Source of the DNA: Aselliscus stoliczkanus
Taxonomy: Eukaryota; Chordata; Mammalia; Chiroptera; Hipposideridae
DNA: 64,000 bases
Direction: 5' to 3'
NCBI GenBank assembly: GCA_033961575.1
Contig: CM066737.1
Span: 51,560,771-51,624,770, forward strand
The position numbers were made by a program, and so were the translations under genes. Below are positions 22,421-34,828 of the stretch, piece after piece (position 1 is the first letter of the stretch; each line of letters begins with the position of its first letter). Below the pieces are notes generated by a model that ran no database searches, was not told where the DNA came from, and was given only the letters and a program-made list of their open reading frames with translations.

Positions 22421-24497
22421 AAGGAGTAACTTGTTGGCATTCTCTATTGACAGAAAAAAAAGTGGAGAGATTCAACTCTGTTACTTTCTTGATTAGATAA
22501 GGACCAACTTTTCTAGAGAGTGACGTTGGCAAAATAAAAGAACAGGAAGCCCTGGACCCTCCTTCCCCATGTCCCAAACACACACTGATTCAGCAACAAT
22601 TCATAGATAAATTATCTTCGTAAGAAGCCAAAAACTAATTGAAAGGCTCCTGTATCTTGGGTGAACATGAAACCACATCACCAAAGCTGGTGGGGGAGAT
22701 TCAGGACACCCTCTCAACAGAATCACTACCCCTGGTACACCACCATACAACCAGGAGAAAATCTTCTAGATCCCAGCATTCCAACTTTTTAAGGGGTATT
22801 CCTAGAGTTTTGGCTTCTGTCTTGAAAGTCTTGGAGCTCTGATGGGTTTGGCACAGTTTAGCCTCCCATGGCAAAAAAAGAGGTGGCAGCTTGAGCTGAT
22901 AGATACCATAGCTCCTCACTCCCACCCACTCAGCACAAAGCAAGAAGACACAAACTACAACTGTCTGCTTTTCTCTGGGAAGTGAGAGTTGGCAGAGGCC
23001 TCCTGAATCTCTGGCTAGGCTGCGTGGTGGGTGACTTCTCATGTATTAGCTTAGTCTATGAACACATGGATCTTACTCCAAGACAGATCACATGTTAGGT
23101 CACAAAACTAGTCTTAATGAATTTAAGAAACTGAAATCATATCAAGTATCTCTTCTGACTACAATGTGATAAAACTAGAAATCAATAGCAGAAGGAAACT
23201 GGAAGAATGACAAATATTTGGAAATTTAACAAAACACTCTTGAACAACCATTTGGTCAAAGGAGAAATTTTTCAAAAGTCAAAAAAAAAACCACCTTGAG
23301 ACAAATGAAAATGAAAACACAACATACCAGACTTAATGGGATGCAACAAAAGCAGTACTAAGAAGAAAATTTATAGTGATATGTGCCTACATTAAAAGTG
23401 GAGAAAGATCTTAATAAACAACCTAACTTTACACTTCAAGGCACTAGAAATAGAACAAACTAAGCCCAAACTTAGCAGAAGAAATGAAATAGCAGATTAG
23501 ATCAGAAGCAAATGAAATAATAAATATAAAATGTTAACAAAACTGAGTTGTTGTTTTTTAAAAAAAGTAAATAAAATTGACAAACTCTTAGACTAAGAAA
23601 AAGGAGAGAATACTCAAATAAATAATATCAGAAGTAAAAAAAAATTGCTACATCTGATGCCACAGAAATAAAAAGAATCATAAGAGACCACTATGAACAA
23701 TTATATATCAACAAACTGGATAACTTAAAAAAAAATGAATAAATTCCTAGAAACATAAATCTTACCAGACTAAATCATAAAGAAATTGAAAGTCTAAACA
23801 AAACTATAATGAGATTGAATCAGTAACCAAAAACCTTCCAACGAAGAAAGGCCCAGGACCAGATGGGTTCATGAGTGAATTCTCCGAAGTCTTTAAAATA
23901 TTAATGCCAATCCTTTTGAAACTCTTTCAAAAAATGAAGAAGAGGAAACAGTTCTGAATTAATTTTATGAGGCCAGCATTACCCTGATACCAAAGGAAGA
24001 CAAAGACACCACAAGAAAAGGAAATTACAAGCCAATATTCCCAATGAACATAGATGTAAAAATTCTGAACAGAATACTAGCAAACTGCATTCAATAGCAC
24101 ATTAAAAGGGTCATACACTGTGACCAAGTGGGATTTTTCCCTGGTATGTAAACATGGTCCATCATATGAAAATCAATTAATGAGATATATCATATAAACA
24201 CAATAAAAGGTAAAAATCACATGATTATATCAATAGAAGCAAAAAAATCATTTGACAAAAATTCAACACCCTTTCATTATAAAAAGTCTCAACGAACTAA
24301 GAACAAAAGGAAATTACCTCAGTATGATAAAGGTCATATATGATAAACCCATAACATCATACTCAATGGTAAAAAACTGAATGTGTTTCCTCTAAGATCA
24401 GGCACAAGACATGGATGACCTTTCTCACCACTTCTACTCAACACAGTACCACAAGTCTAAGCCAGAGAAATAAAGAAAAAAAAGAAAAGAAAAAAAC

Positions 24498-24499
24498 TA

Positions 24500-24531
<32 letters not shown>
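24498..24531 (+). repeat. (AAAG)n microsatellite
   Basis: Eight or so AAAG units inside the L1. Confidence 0.93.
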
Positions 24532-25486
24532 GCATTCAAAACAAAAAGGAAGAAGTAAAAATTTTCCTTGCTATAGATGACATGATCTATATATAGACAA
24601 CCCTAAAGACTACATTAAAAACCTGTTAGAACTAATTAATGAATTCAGCAAAGTAGCAGGATAAAAATCAACATACAAAAATGAGTTGCATTTCTATATG
24701 TTAACAATAAATTATATGAAAAGGAACTTAGGAAACGAATCCCATTTACAACAGTGCCAAAAAGAATAACATACCTGGGAATAAACTTAATTGAGGAGGT
24801 GAAAGACTTCTATACTGAACACTATAAAATAATGATAAAAGAAATTAAAGAAGACACAAACAAATAGGAAAACATTTCTTGTTCATAAATTGGAAGACTA
24901 ACATTGTTAAAATGTTCATACTACCCAAAGCCATATATAGACTCAATGCAATCCCTATCAAAATTCCAAAGGCATTTTTCAAAGAAATACAGAAAATAAC
25001 CATAAAATTAATATAGAAAGACAAAACACCACAGATAGCCAAATCAACCTTAAAAAAGAACAATGCTGAAAGTATCAAATGTCCTGATTTCAAATGCAAT
25101 TAGAAAGCTATAATAATCTAAAGAGTATGGTACTGACATAAAGACAGACATACACAATTGGAACAGAATAAAGATCCCAAAAGTAAATCCATGCATATAC
25201 AGTCAGATGATCTTCAACAAGGGTGCCAAGAAAACACAATGGGGAACGAATAATTTATTGAAAAATGGTTCTGGGTAAACCGAATATGCAGATGCAAAAG
25301 AATAAAATTGGACTCTTTTCTTACACCATACCGGAAAATCAACTCAAAATGGATTAAAGATTTAAACTTAAGACCTGAAACTGTAAAACTCCTAGGGGAA
25401 AACTTCATGACATTGGTCTGACAATGATTTCATGGATATGACACCAAAAACACATGAATCAAAAACAAAAAAATAAACAGTAGAAC

Positions 25487-25804
25487 TGTCTTAGTCTGTT
25501 TGGGCTGCAATAGCAAAATGCGAGAGACTGGGTAACTTATAAACAACAGAAACTTATTTCTCATAGTTCTGGAGTCTGAAAGTCCAAAATCATGCATGGG
25601 CAGTTTTGTGTCTGGTGAGAGCCTACTGGTTCAGAGACAGACATCTTTTTGTTTTGTCCTCGTTTGTTGGAAGGGGAGAGGGATCTTTCTAAGGCTCTGC
25701 CCTAATGATGTAATCACCTCCCAACAGTCCCACCTTCTAATACCATCACATGGGGTTTAGGATTTCAATATATGAATTTTGCGGGGACATTCAAACCATA
25801 GTAG
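25487..25804 (-). mobile_element. MLT1-type (MaLR) solo LTR
   Basis: The plus strand carries the inverted LTR: TGTCTTAGTCTGTTTGGGCT, GACTGGGTAACTTATAAACA, GGTGAGAGCCTACTGG, TGATGTAATCACCTCCCAAC and a final GAATTTTGCGGGGACATTCA. The plus-oriented relative is at 63468-63889. A solo LTR of an ancient, non-infectious ERVL-MaLR element; no internal coding region is present. It interrupts L1 ORF2. Confidence 0.88.
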
Positions 25805-26830
25805 TGACTAGATCAAACCAAAAAGGGTCTGCACAGCTAAGGAAACAAGCAAGTGAAAAGGAAACCTATGGAATCAGAGAAAATATTTGCAAACCATGCA
25901 TCTAATAAGGGGTCAGCCTTAAAAACATGTATGGCGCTCCTACAACTTAATACTAAAAAGAAAAGTGAATAATCTGATTAAGAAATGGGCTAAGGACTTA
26001 AACATTTCTCTAAAGAAGACATACAAATATCCAACAGGCATAGGAAAAAAAATGTTCAACATCACTAATCATCAGGGAAATGCAAGTCAAAACCACAATG
26101 ATATATCACCGCGCACCTGTCAGGATGGCTATTATCAAGAAAACAAAAGACAATTGTTGGTGAAGATATTGAGAAATTGAAACGCTTACACACTGTTGGT
26201 GGGAATGCAAAATGGTGCAGCTGCTATGGAAAACAATATGGAGGTTCATTAAAAAATTAAAAATAGAACTACCATAGGATCCAGCAACCCTACTTTTGGG
26301 TATTTATCCAAAAGAATGGAAATCAGGATCTTGACTAGATATTAGCACTCCTAAGTTCATTGCAGCACTATTCGCAATAGCCAACTTGTGTAAAAAACCT
26401 TAATGTTCATTGAGAGATAAGTCGGTAAAGAAAATGTGGTGTATACATAAAATGGAATACTATTCACCCTTTAAAAACAAAATTTTGCAATATGTGACAA
26501 CATGGATGAAAATGGAGAGCATTATGCTAGATCATGAAGTATTTACCTTTCTGTGACTGGCTAATTGATTCTAAGTTAAGCGAGGTATTTAAAATAGTCA
26601 AATTCATAGAATCAAAGCATGGAATGGTCATTGCCAGGGGTTGTGGGGAGGGTAAAATGGGGAGTTACTAATCAATGGGCATAAACTTTCAGTCAATGAA
26701 GATTAATAAGCTCTAGAGATCTCCTGTACAACATTGTATCTATAGTCAACAATAACATATTGTACACTTTAAATTTGGTTTAGAGGGTAAATCTCATGTA
26801 ATGTGTTCTTTCCATAGTAAAATAAAATTT

Positions 26831-27789
26831 CTGTAAATATAGGAAATACCCTATAATGCAAAGTAGTAGTTGAGACATTATGAAGGAGTTAAAACTATAT
26901 AATAACAGTATCAAACAAGGATAATTTTATATTTCACTATGCTATAGAATAGAATTTATTTAGATCTATTTTGCATAGGCTTTGCTGAATGACTTAAAAA
27001 GAAATTGACTTTTTTTTTTACCTCATTAACTATGTCTAGCTAATTCTAGTTTGATGTTTTTTGCTTTATTAAGATTCCTGGGATGTGCAACAGTTTTAGC
27101 TGCAACCAGGTGTCTACATATACAGGGACACAGCCAATAAGACTGAGTTTCTCCCCTTAAGAGGAGTGTAAAGTCTCCAAGGAAAAAACACAGAGCAATT
27201 GTACCAGGTGCTGTTTGAGTTCTTAAAAAGCTATTTGAAATGAATTATTTTAAAATTGAAACCTTATTAAACTTTATTGTATATTTTCCTCCAAGTACAT
27301 GAGCAGAGCAGCATTTTGTAAACAAGATCATTATTATCTGAGAGCAGGTCAAAATTATTATACATTTATTTGGTTTAATTTTAGTGCTCTTCCTATACCC
27401 AACCTTCTTTTTTTTCCCCAAGAGTAGCTGTGGTCTTCTTGTCTATGTCTAGCATGGAATGTTTATTAAATTTTTAAATGAGTGATACTTTGTACTGCTG
27501 TAGAACCTTTTATGAAAGTGATCAAAGTGTTTTCCAGGAAAAACACTTCTGATATTGCAATATTCAAAAGAAATTGTCCAGGTTTTTCTTTTCCACACTT
27601 TACATAGCTATTGAAAGCAATAGGAATGTCAATATAGATAAATGAAAAATAATGAGAATAGCTGGAAAGAACTCTGGGCCACATGCCTAAATCCAATGGG
27701 GAAGGGGGAGACCATGGGATAAAAGGTGGCCTCTAAGAACACTTCAATAAATAACAAAATCTGTCTTCAGATAAGCTCCTTTCATTCAT
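26831..27789. other. AT-rich DNA, no gene seen
   Basis: About 950 bp without a gene. Scattered AT-rich text with no repeat I can name; the 76-codon frame on the minus strand at 27466-27696 has no recognisable domain. Confidence 0.5.
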
Positions 27790-27955
27790 TGCCTTTACAA
27801 TAATTCATTAATTAATTGAATCTCATAGATTCCTACAAAGTAGAATAAGTATTAACCCATTTTCAGAGGAGAAGCTAGAGGCAAAAAGATTATTTGCCTG
27901 CTAGCAAATGAGCAAAATGTACTAGATCGTACCAGGAGTCTCAAGAGCCCAAATA
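27790..27955 (-). repeat. MIR SINE
   Basis: Inverted MIR: TTGAATCTCATAGATTCC, CCATTTTCAGAGGAGAAGCT, AGGAGTCTCAAGAGCCC. Compare the family phrase CCCATTTTACAGATGAGGAA. Confidence 0.7.
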
Positions 27956-27964
27956 AAACATGTC

Positions 27965-28900
27965 AGTGATTTTTTAAAAAAGTGTTATCTTGGTATAACT
28001 CACATGCAGAAAAGTGAAGAGAATCTAACTTTTCAGCTCAATGAATTTTCACAAATTGAATGCTCTTATTAACCAGCATCCAGATAAAAAAAAAACACCC
28101 AGAACAAAACAAGCATTCCCTCTAGTCTCCCTGCAGTCACTCACTCATAAAGGGTAACTACTATCCTGACTCATAACATCATGTATTAGTTTTGCCTATG
28201 TTTGTACTTGACACAATGGAATCATACTATATGTACTCCTTTGTATACTTTTTGGCATATTATAATGTATTTATCTATAGTGTTGATGAACATTGGAAAC
28301 CAGTGTTTACCTGTTATGCATAGTGCCACTATGACCATTCTTGTACATGTCTTATGTTTACCATATAAAAGCATTTATGTTGGTTTCATACCTAGAAATA
28401 TACTTGCTGGGTTATACCATATACATGTGTCCATCTTTAGATGATACTATGAAAGTTTTCCAGAAAAATTGTCTTAACGTATGCTTCCACCAGAGTGTAT
28501 GTGTTCCAATTGCACGTGCTATTTGCTGTATTTCTCATTTTAACCATTCTGGGTTTTGTGGTTTTATGTAATTGTGGTTTTAATTTGCATTTCCCTGATG
28601 ATTAGTGAGATTGAACATCTTTTGTATACTTATTGCCTGTTTAGATATCCTTTTTGGAGTAGTGCCTATTCAAATCTGCTTTCCATTTTTCTATTGGCAT
28701 ACTGTTTTTTTTTTTTTTGAGGGCAATGTCACTGGCCCTCATATGTAGGACCCGAACTGGGGCCTCTGGCTTCCCAAGCCAGCGCTTAACCACCGCGCCA
28801 CTTGGCCGGCCCCAACTGTCTTTTAAAATTGATTTGTGAGTGTTCTTTATATATCCTGGAACTGTCCTCTGTTGAATATATGAATTGCAAATAACTCTCT
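27965..28900 (-). mobile_element. Old L1 3'-end fragment with a SINE
   Basis: The plus strand shows inverted L1 ORF2/3'UTR text: GTGTTATCTTGGTATAACTC, TTTAATTTGCATTTCCCTGA, TGATTAGTGAGATTGAACAT. A SINE (28705-28813) is inserted. Strongly diverged. Confidence 0.7.
28705..28813 (-). repeat. Short tRNA-derived SINE
   Basis: Inverted copy: T-run, GAGGGCAATGTCACTGGCCC, CCAAGCCAGCGCTTAACCAC, CTTGGCCGGCCCC. The flanking similarity ACTGTTTTT/ACTGTCTTTT is an imperfect target duplication. Confidence 0.93.
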
Positions 28901-28974
28901 TATTCTGTGGCATACCTTTACAATCACAGTTAATTGTTAAATAACAATAGTGCCTTAAAAGCACTCCAAATATC

Positions 28975-29120
28975 TGATTATCCTTAACTAGCACCTTCAG
29001 ATAGGCAAGGGAAGAAAATTCTGTCCATTTAACAGATAGGGACACCAAAGGACAAAGTTAAGATGTTAAAGCTGAGACTGGAATCTCATTACCCTGATTC
29101 TATTTGTGTTCCATTAGTAC
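28975..29120 (-). repeat. MIR SINE
   Basis: Inverted, diverged MIR: CCATTTAACAGATAGGGACA, CCAAAGGACAAAGTTAAGAT, GAGACTGGAATCTCATTACC. Confidence 0.6.
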
Positions 29121-29671
29121 CAGATTCTATTTTGGACCTCTCTACCCTCAGCACCTCCCCGACCTCCTCCAATGACCACATGTCTACGTACAATTTCACT
29201 GAAAATTAACATTTGGTTTCCTCGGAGGAAGATCAATCTTGGTGTCAACTGTAACTAAAGTTGGTTTCTGGCTCTCTGTTCTATGTTTCCACAGAGATTG
29301 CACAATCATTAAGCCAGTCATTAATTGAACAAATTTATAATAATGTTAAACTGCAACCCTGGCAGAAATATGCCTCATACATTAAAAGTACAGCAACTGT
29401 TTTTTAATAACAGAAGACTCACACTGGAATTTTAAGGTTAGCTGAGGCAAGAGACAAAGGTACTCAGAAGACCAACTTCTTGGGGAAAAAAATGTGCTCT
29501 CAGATGCTCGCTCAATATTCATCAAATGTTAGAAAAGAAGAATGGTTTACTTTGTTTCTGGAAAGGCCCTGGAAGCCTAAAGGATTTATCAGGACAAATT
29601 TATCCACTTCATAATAAAGAATAATTCTTTTTATTTTCACAGAACCTTTTATCAGAGTGGGAAAAAATGTG
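29121..29671. other. Unassigned DNA, no gene seen
   Basis: No recognised gene or named repeat. Confidence 0.45.
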
Positions 29672-30240
29672 TGAGGTCAGATAATTAAGATCACAAACTT
29701 TATTGCAATGATGTTGTTAACCATTTTTTGATATCAGACGGATTATTCATTATGAATTTGTGCCAACTGGAAAACAGTTAACCAAGTTTACTATGTGGAA
29801 GTGCTGAAAAGGCTGCGTGCAAAAGTTAGACAACCTGAACTTTTCGCCAACAATTCATGACTCTTGGATCATGCAAGGCACCAGATCACATGGCACTGTC
29901 TGTGAGAGAGTTTTTAGCCAATTAACATATAACTATTGGAACACCCTCCCTACTCACCTGATCTGGCCCCCAAGGGCTTCTTTCTTTAACCAAAGATAAA
30001 GCAAATATTGAAAGAAAGACATTTTGGTGACATACAGGACATCAAGTGTAATACAATGACAGGCCCAATGGCCATTCCAGAAAAAGAGTTCCAAAATTGT
30101 TTTGAAGGGTGGACTAGGTGCTGGCATCAGTTCATAGCTTCCCAAAGGGAATGCGTTTAAGGTGACCATAGTGATATTCAGCAACGAGGTACATAACACT
30201 TTTTCTAGGATCAGTTCGCGAACTTAATTGTTATACCTCA
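29672..30240 (+). mobile_element. Non-autonomous mariner, internally deleted (subfamily A)
   Basis: The ends are TGAGGTCAGATAATTAAGAT at the left and, inverted at the right, TGAGGTATAACAATTAAGTT; a TA follows at 30241-30242. At 569 bp it is under half the parent length. After about 30 bp of terminal repeat it jumps to internal sequence equivalent to about 6585 in the 6059-7360 element, losing the N-terminal DNA-binding domain and first catalytic Asp. It retains the distal transposase region in damaged form. The copy at 36797-37359 has the same join. Confidence 0.9.
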
Positions 30241-30242
30241 TA

Positions 30243-30936
30243 TACCATCACAAGGAGGTATCCCTAATATCCCAACATCTGTGCCCTTCCTCTAGAGCAA
30301 GACTAGTAAAAGTCACAGTTGGACTAGAAAGTAACAATTTTAATGAAGTGATTTTACAGATTTAAGGAGCACCCATTCCACTTCACCCAGGTGTTTCACT
30401 AACATCTGGCTAAAAATACAACCAAAAGTTTATTTTTGAATTTAAGGTTTTGAGCTCTATTAAAATTAAGTTTGTGTATGTGGGGCCATGGTATAAGCAA
30501 TAGTGTTTTATATTCTTTCAGATACTTTCCTGAGAATAGATTTGGATGAAGGAAAATGTGAGAGATAAAGTAATGTGTTTATTAGAGGTGTTCAAGGTAC
30601 TGGAGGTTAAATGGAAGAAAGAGATTTCAGTAGATCTTTTGCTTTAAATGTAACTTGTTCTGGAACTATGCCACTTTTGAGTGAGTTGTAGTCCAAGTCC
30701 AATTCTACACTGTTTTCCAACTTTCAGTTCCTTAACAAGTGTCATTACACTCAAGTATATTGTAATTCAATGTAGGTTAACAAAAAACTGTATCCTAAAA
30801 GCAGTCCTTAAAGAAATCCGCTTTAACAAAAATAGACAAGAATGATTGCTAATTATGATATAAATTTATATAAAACACTTTACAATTTTTCTAGAGTCCT
30901 TGAATATACTTACTATCATTTTGCAAAAAATGAATG
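30243..30936. other. Unassigned DNA, no gene seen
   Basis: AT-rich, no recognised gene or repeat. Confidence 0.45.
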
Positions 30937-30947
30937 GAGGAATTTCT

Positions 30948-33127
30948 TTTATTAGTAGTAGTAGTTACAGATGTACAAAACAATGCAATAGTTATCCTTT
31001 TCACCCCTTACAAAGTGACTCCCTCCTCCCACATCCACTGCCCCCATCACCCCCGATACCATACATATCTATTACAATTCCAATGACTCCATCCCCCACA
31101 CTATAATCCACATCCCATGACTATATATGTGTTAAATTATAGTCAACATCTAATGTTATTCAGTGGCAGCTTCAGATGTACAGTGCAGTGGTCAGGCCTC
31201 TACACCTTCCATGAAGTGGTCTCCTTAACAAGACATGAGTGCATCTGGTCCCCTAAAAATTATTTACAACGTTATTGATTATATTCTCCAAACTGTCTCT
31301 TCTATCCCTGCAGCAATATTGCAGTTACCAGTTTATGTTGCTTCTTCCCTTCCCCTTCTCCCTCATGCCCACTCCTGTCCCATCCAGCAATCATCAGTTT
31401 TTCCTCTGTGTCTCTAAGACTATTTCTGTTTATATTGCTAGTTTATTCAGTTCTTTAGAGTCCACAATTAAGTGAAATCATATGGTATTTGTCTTTCTCT
31501 GACTGACTTAATTCACTTAATGTAATGTTCTCTAGGTCCATCCATATCGTTGCAAATGGTACGATTTCATTCTTCTTTATAGCTGTGTAATACTCCATTG
31601 TGTAAATGTACCAGTTTCTTTTTTTTAAATTTTTTTAAAATTTAATTTTATTTTTATTATTATTATTAGTTACAGATGTACAAAACAATGCAATAGTTAC
31701 TTTTTTCACCCCTTACAAAGTGACTCCTCCCTCCTCCCTCCCCTGCCCCCTACCCCCGATATCACACATATCTATTACAATTCCATTGACTCTATCCCTA
31801 CACTATATTCCACATCCCATGACTATATATGTGTAAAATTATAGTTGACATATAATATTGTTCAGCGGCAGCTTCAAATGTACAGTGCAGCAGTAAGGCC
31901 ACTACACCGTCCATGAAGTGATCTCCCTAAAATGACATGCATCCGTCTGTTCCCCTAAAAAAAATATTTACAACCTTATTGATTATATTCCCTAAACTGT
32001 CTCTTCTGTCTCTGCAGTAGTATTGTAGTTATCAGTTTATGTTGCCTCATCCCTTCCCCTTCTCCCATCCCCATCCCATCTAGCCCTCATCCAATCTAGC
32101 CCAGTTATTTCTTTGTGTCTCTAAGACTATTTGTTTACATTGCTCATGTATTCAGTTCTTTAGATTCCACATATAAGTGAGATCATATGGTATTTGTCTT
32201 TCTCTGACTGACTTATTTCACTTAACATAATGTTCTCTAGGTCCATCCATATCATTGCAAATGGTACGATTTCTTCTTTATAGCTGTGTAATACTCCATT
32301 GTGTAAATGTATCACAGTTTCTTAATCCAGTCCTCTACCGATGGGCATTTCGATTGTTTCCAAGTCTTGGCTATTGTATATAGTGCTGCAATGAACATAG
32401 GGATGCATATATTTTTCGAATTAGTGTCTTTGGTTTTTCAGGATAAATACTTAGGAGTGGAATTGCTGGGTCAAAAGGGAGTTCCATTTCCAGTTTTTTG
32501 AGATACCTCCATACTGACTTCCATAGTGGCTGTACCAATCCCACCAACAGTGCAGCAGGGTAACCTTTTCCCCACAGCCTCGCCAGCACTTGTTGTTTGT
32601 TGATTTATTGATGTTAGACATTCTGACTGGAGTGAGATGGTATCTCATTGTGGTTTTTATTTGCATTTCCCTAATGATCAGTGAGGTTGAACATTTTTTC
32701 ATATGCCTGTTGGCCATCTGTATGTCCTCTTTAGTGAAATGCCTCTTCATATCCTCTGCCCATTTTTTAATTGGGTTGTTTGTTTTTTGGTGTTGATTTT
32801 CATGTGTGTTTTATAAATTTTGGATATTAACCCCTTATCAGATATATCATTGGCAAATATCTTCTCCCATTCAGTAGGCTTCCATTTTATTTTATTGATG
32901 GTTTCCTTTGTTGTGAAAAAACTTTTAAGTTTCATGTAATCCCATATGTTCATTTTTTTCTTTTACTTCCTTTGCCCACGGGTATGTATCAGTAAAAATA
33001 TTGCTCAGGGTAATGTCTGCAAATTTACTCCCTATATTTTCTTCTAGGAGTTTTATGATTTCAGGTCTTACATTTAAGTCTTTAATCCATTTTGAATTTG
33101 TTCTTGTATATGGTGTAAGGAGGAAGA
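30948..33127 (-). mobile_element. 5'-truncated L1 with duplicated 3' end, one outer target duplication
   Basis: The unit is flanked by GAGGAATTTCT at 30937-30947 and 33128-33138. On the minus strand it starts inside ORF2 at 33127, runs through the C-terminus ([16 protein letters not shown] near 32570-32630) and a 3'UTR to an A/T-rich tail near 31620-31660. A second partial copy of the ORF2 end plus 3'UTR follows (31622 down to 30948). Both copies share TTACAGATGTACAAAACAAT, CACATCCCATGACTATATAT and CATATGGTATTTGTCTTTCT. The L1 type is young and the ORF2 text easily read. Confidence 0.9.
32160..33127 (-). pseudogene. L1 ORF2 C-terminal fragment
   Basis: Minus-strand frames at 32953-32747, 32750-32451 and 32589-32371 translate to late ORF2: [57 protein letters not shown] (zinc-knuckle zone) and [24 protein letters not shown] text. 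The fragment lacks endonuclease and reverse-transcriptase domains and is frameshifted between these pieces. Confidence 0.88.
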
Positions 33128-33138
33128 GAGGAATTTCT

Positions 33139-33389
33139 AATGAAGGTAATTTTGAGCCTGGTCCATCTGGATTGTCTCAATTTCTGAATTAGTATAATTA
33201 GAATTTATGAGATTTTAAATGTCTAGATCGTATAAGTGTCTCATGTCTGATTACTTCATAATGCATTCTAAACAACATTCAGTGCAGTGAGTAGGTACTT
33301 AATAAAATGATGTATTCTGAAGAAGACATGATTATTAATATATTTTGCAATTATTGATTTATAATATAATGTATTTAATAACAAACTAA
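33139..33389. other. Unassigned DNA, no gene seen
   Basis: AT-rich spacer following the L1. Confidence 0.4.
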
Positions 33390-33800
33390 GAACCTATGTC
33401 AGGCACTCTTCTAGGAGCTGAGGATATGAAATACTTTGTTCTTGCATGTGTAAGCTGACAATCTACTGTGAGGGACATTCCTGTAAGTAAATCATTGGAA
33501 CATAAAGGAGAAATGCTATAGCTTTAGTAAAACATTATAAAATCACACAAAAAAAATCTAATGTTTGGGATCCAGGATCAGAATATACTTCAGAGAAAGC
33601 TACATTTGAGGTGAATCTTGAAAGAAGAGTAGAAGTTGGTCAAACTGTGATGGAGGTGGGGAATAATTGTGTAACCATAGAGACTAGCATTGTTAAAGGC
33701 AGTCCAGAAATTGTAAATAGGGGAAACTTGGAATGATAATCTGAATGATAGAAGGTCTAGGAAGCCTCTCTTTAAGTGACAATGCCATTTTTTCAATGAA
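33390..33800 (+). repeat. Ancient mammalian repeat (unnamed family)
   Basis: AACCTATGTCAGGCACTCTT, CTAGGAGCTGAGGATATGAA, GCTACATTTGAGGTGAATCT: decayed version of the old repeat at 62650-63210, 5' part. No coding content. Confidence 0.5.
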
Positions 33801-34264
33801 GACATTTCACTGTCATGTAGCTTGTGTATTTATTTGGGATGACTTTGGAGGACTGATGGAGGTTATCAGAGCTCTAAAGTTCTCTGAAACCCCAACTATT
33901 GTACATTAAAGTATATTTAGGAAATAACAAAGGTTGATTCAGTTTGGCAAAAGCATTTAGGTGTGTGTGTGTGAGGGGGCAGCTAAGAAAATTAACCTCC
34001 TCTCCCCTAGTAAAAATAACAGGAAATGAAGATTTCAATGTAGCAACCAACACTGAAGGACAATTAATACATTCATAAATAAGGAATGGTCTCCCTGTTT
34101 ATGAATAAGACCAGTCATTTGTTTGATTTTACAAAGAGAATCTGCCCTTGTTAACGTCAATTCTTATCATTATGCAATAGCATGTTTAAAATTTATATTA
34201 ATGCTTAAAGTCAATGAGTCTTGTATTTCAAAGTAGGGGTCAGAGGATTTAAACAATTATTACA
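33801..34264. other. Unassigned DNA, no gene seen
   Basis: A short (TG)n near 33962 and no recognised gene or repeat. Confidence 0.4.
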
Positions 34265-34718
34265 AGATAGCTAACATACAATATTATATTTATTTCAGGT
34301 TTACACCATAGTTATTCAACATTTATACACCTAAAGAAATGATCACCATGATAAGCCCAGGAACCATCTGACAGTGTACAATGCTATCAAAATACTGACT
34401 ATATTCTCTATGCTATATACTACATCCACATGACTTATCTATTTAATACATGGACATTTGAACTTCTAATTCCCCTTCACCTTTTCACTCCTATTTTAAT
34501 TTTTCAATTACGATTGACATTCAACATTATTTTACATTAGTTTCAGGTGTATAGCATGGTTGTTAGACATTTATGCAATTTACAAAGTGATCCTGCTGAC
34601 TAGTCTAATATCCACTTGGTACTATATGAGAACATAGTTATTACCATATTATTGACTATATTTCCTATGCTTTACTTTACATCCTCATGATGATTTCATT
34701 ACTACCAATTTGTACTTC

Positions 34719-34828
34719 CTGTTTTTTGTTTTTTTGAGGGCAATGTCACTGGTCCTCATATGTGGGACCCGAACCGGGGCCACTGGCTGCCAAGCCAGTG
34801 CTTAACCACCGCGCCACTTGGCCGGCCC
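34719..34828 (-). repeat. Short tRNA-derived SINE
   Basis: Inverted: GAGGGCAATGTCACTGGTCC ... CACTTGGCCGGCCC. The exact 13-bp target duplication CAATTTGTACTTC is at 34706-34718 and 34829-34841. Confidence 0.97.

Larger units (their letters stand above)
23060..26520 (+). pseudogene. L1 ORF2 remnant
   Basis: Translating in shifting frames gives the end of the endonuclease, then reverse-transcriptase landmarks: GPGPDGF near 23850, [15 protein letters not shown] near 24030-24060, and a decayed catalytic box LAIDDMI near 24570 in place of FADD. Late-ORF2 text follows (GIKLN near 24780, [19 protein letters not shown] near 24940) and the C-terminal region at 25965-26480. The frame is broken every 30-80 codons. 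One Asp of the usual FADD box survives beside the changed residues. Confidence 0.85.
22510..26830 (+). mobile_element. LINE-1 (older), 5'UTR-like start, ORF2 and 3'UTR, no ORF1 seen
   Basis: 22510-23040 contains L1 5'UTR-like text (GAACAGGAAGCCCTGGACCC; TTCAGCAACAATTCATAGAT). At about 23041 the sequence becomes the distal endonuclease part of ORF2 (AGATCACATGTTAGGTCACA) and continues through reverse transcriptase and C-terminus to a 3'UTR ending with TTGTACACTTTAAATTTGG and AATAAAATTTC. Neither ORF1 nor the first half of the endonuclease is seen. An MLT1 LTR lies inside at 25487-25804. The link of the 5' part to the rest is less secure than the ORF2 part. Confidence 0.75.

Noticed and set aside
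22149..22583. 144-codon minus-strand frame
   Set aside because: Runs over purine-rich low-complexity DNA and the start of an L1-like 5'UTR; composition artefact.
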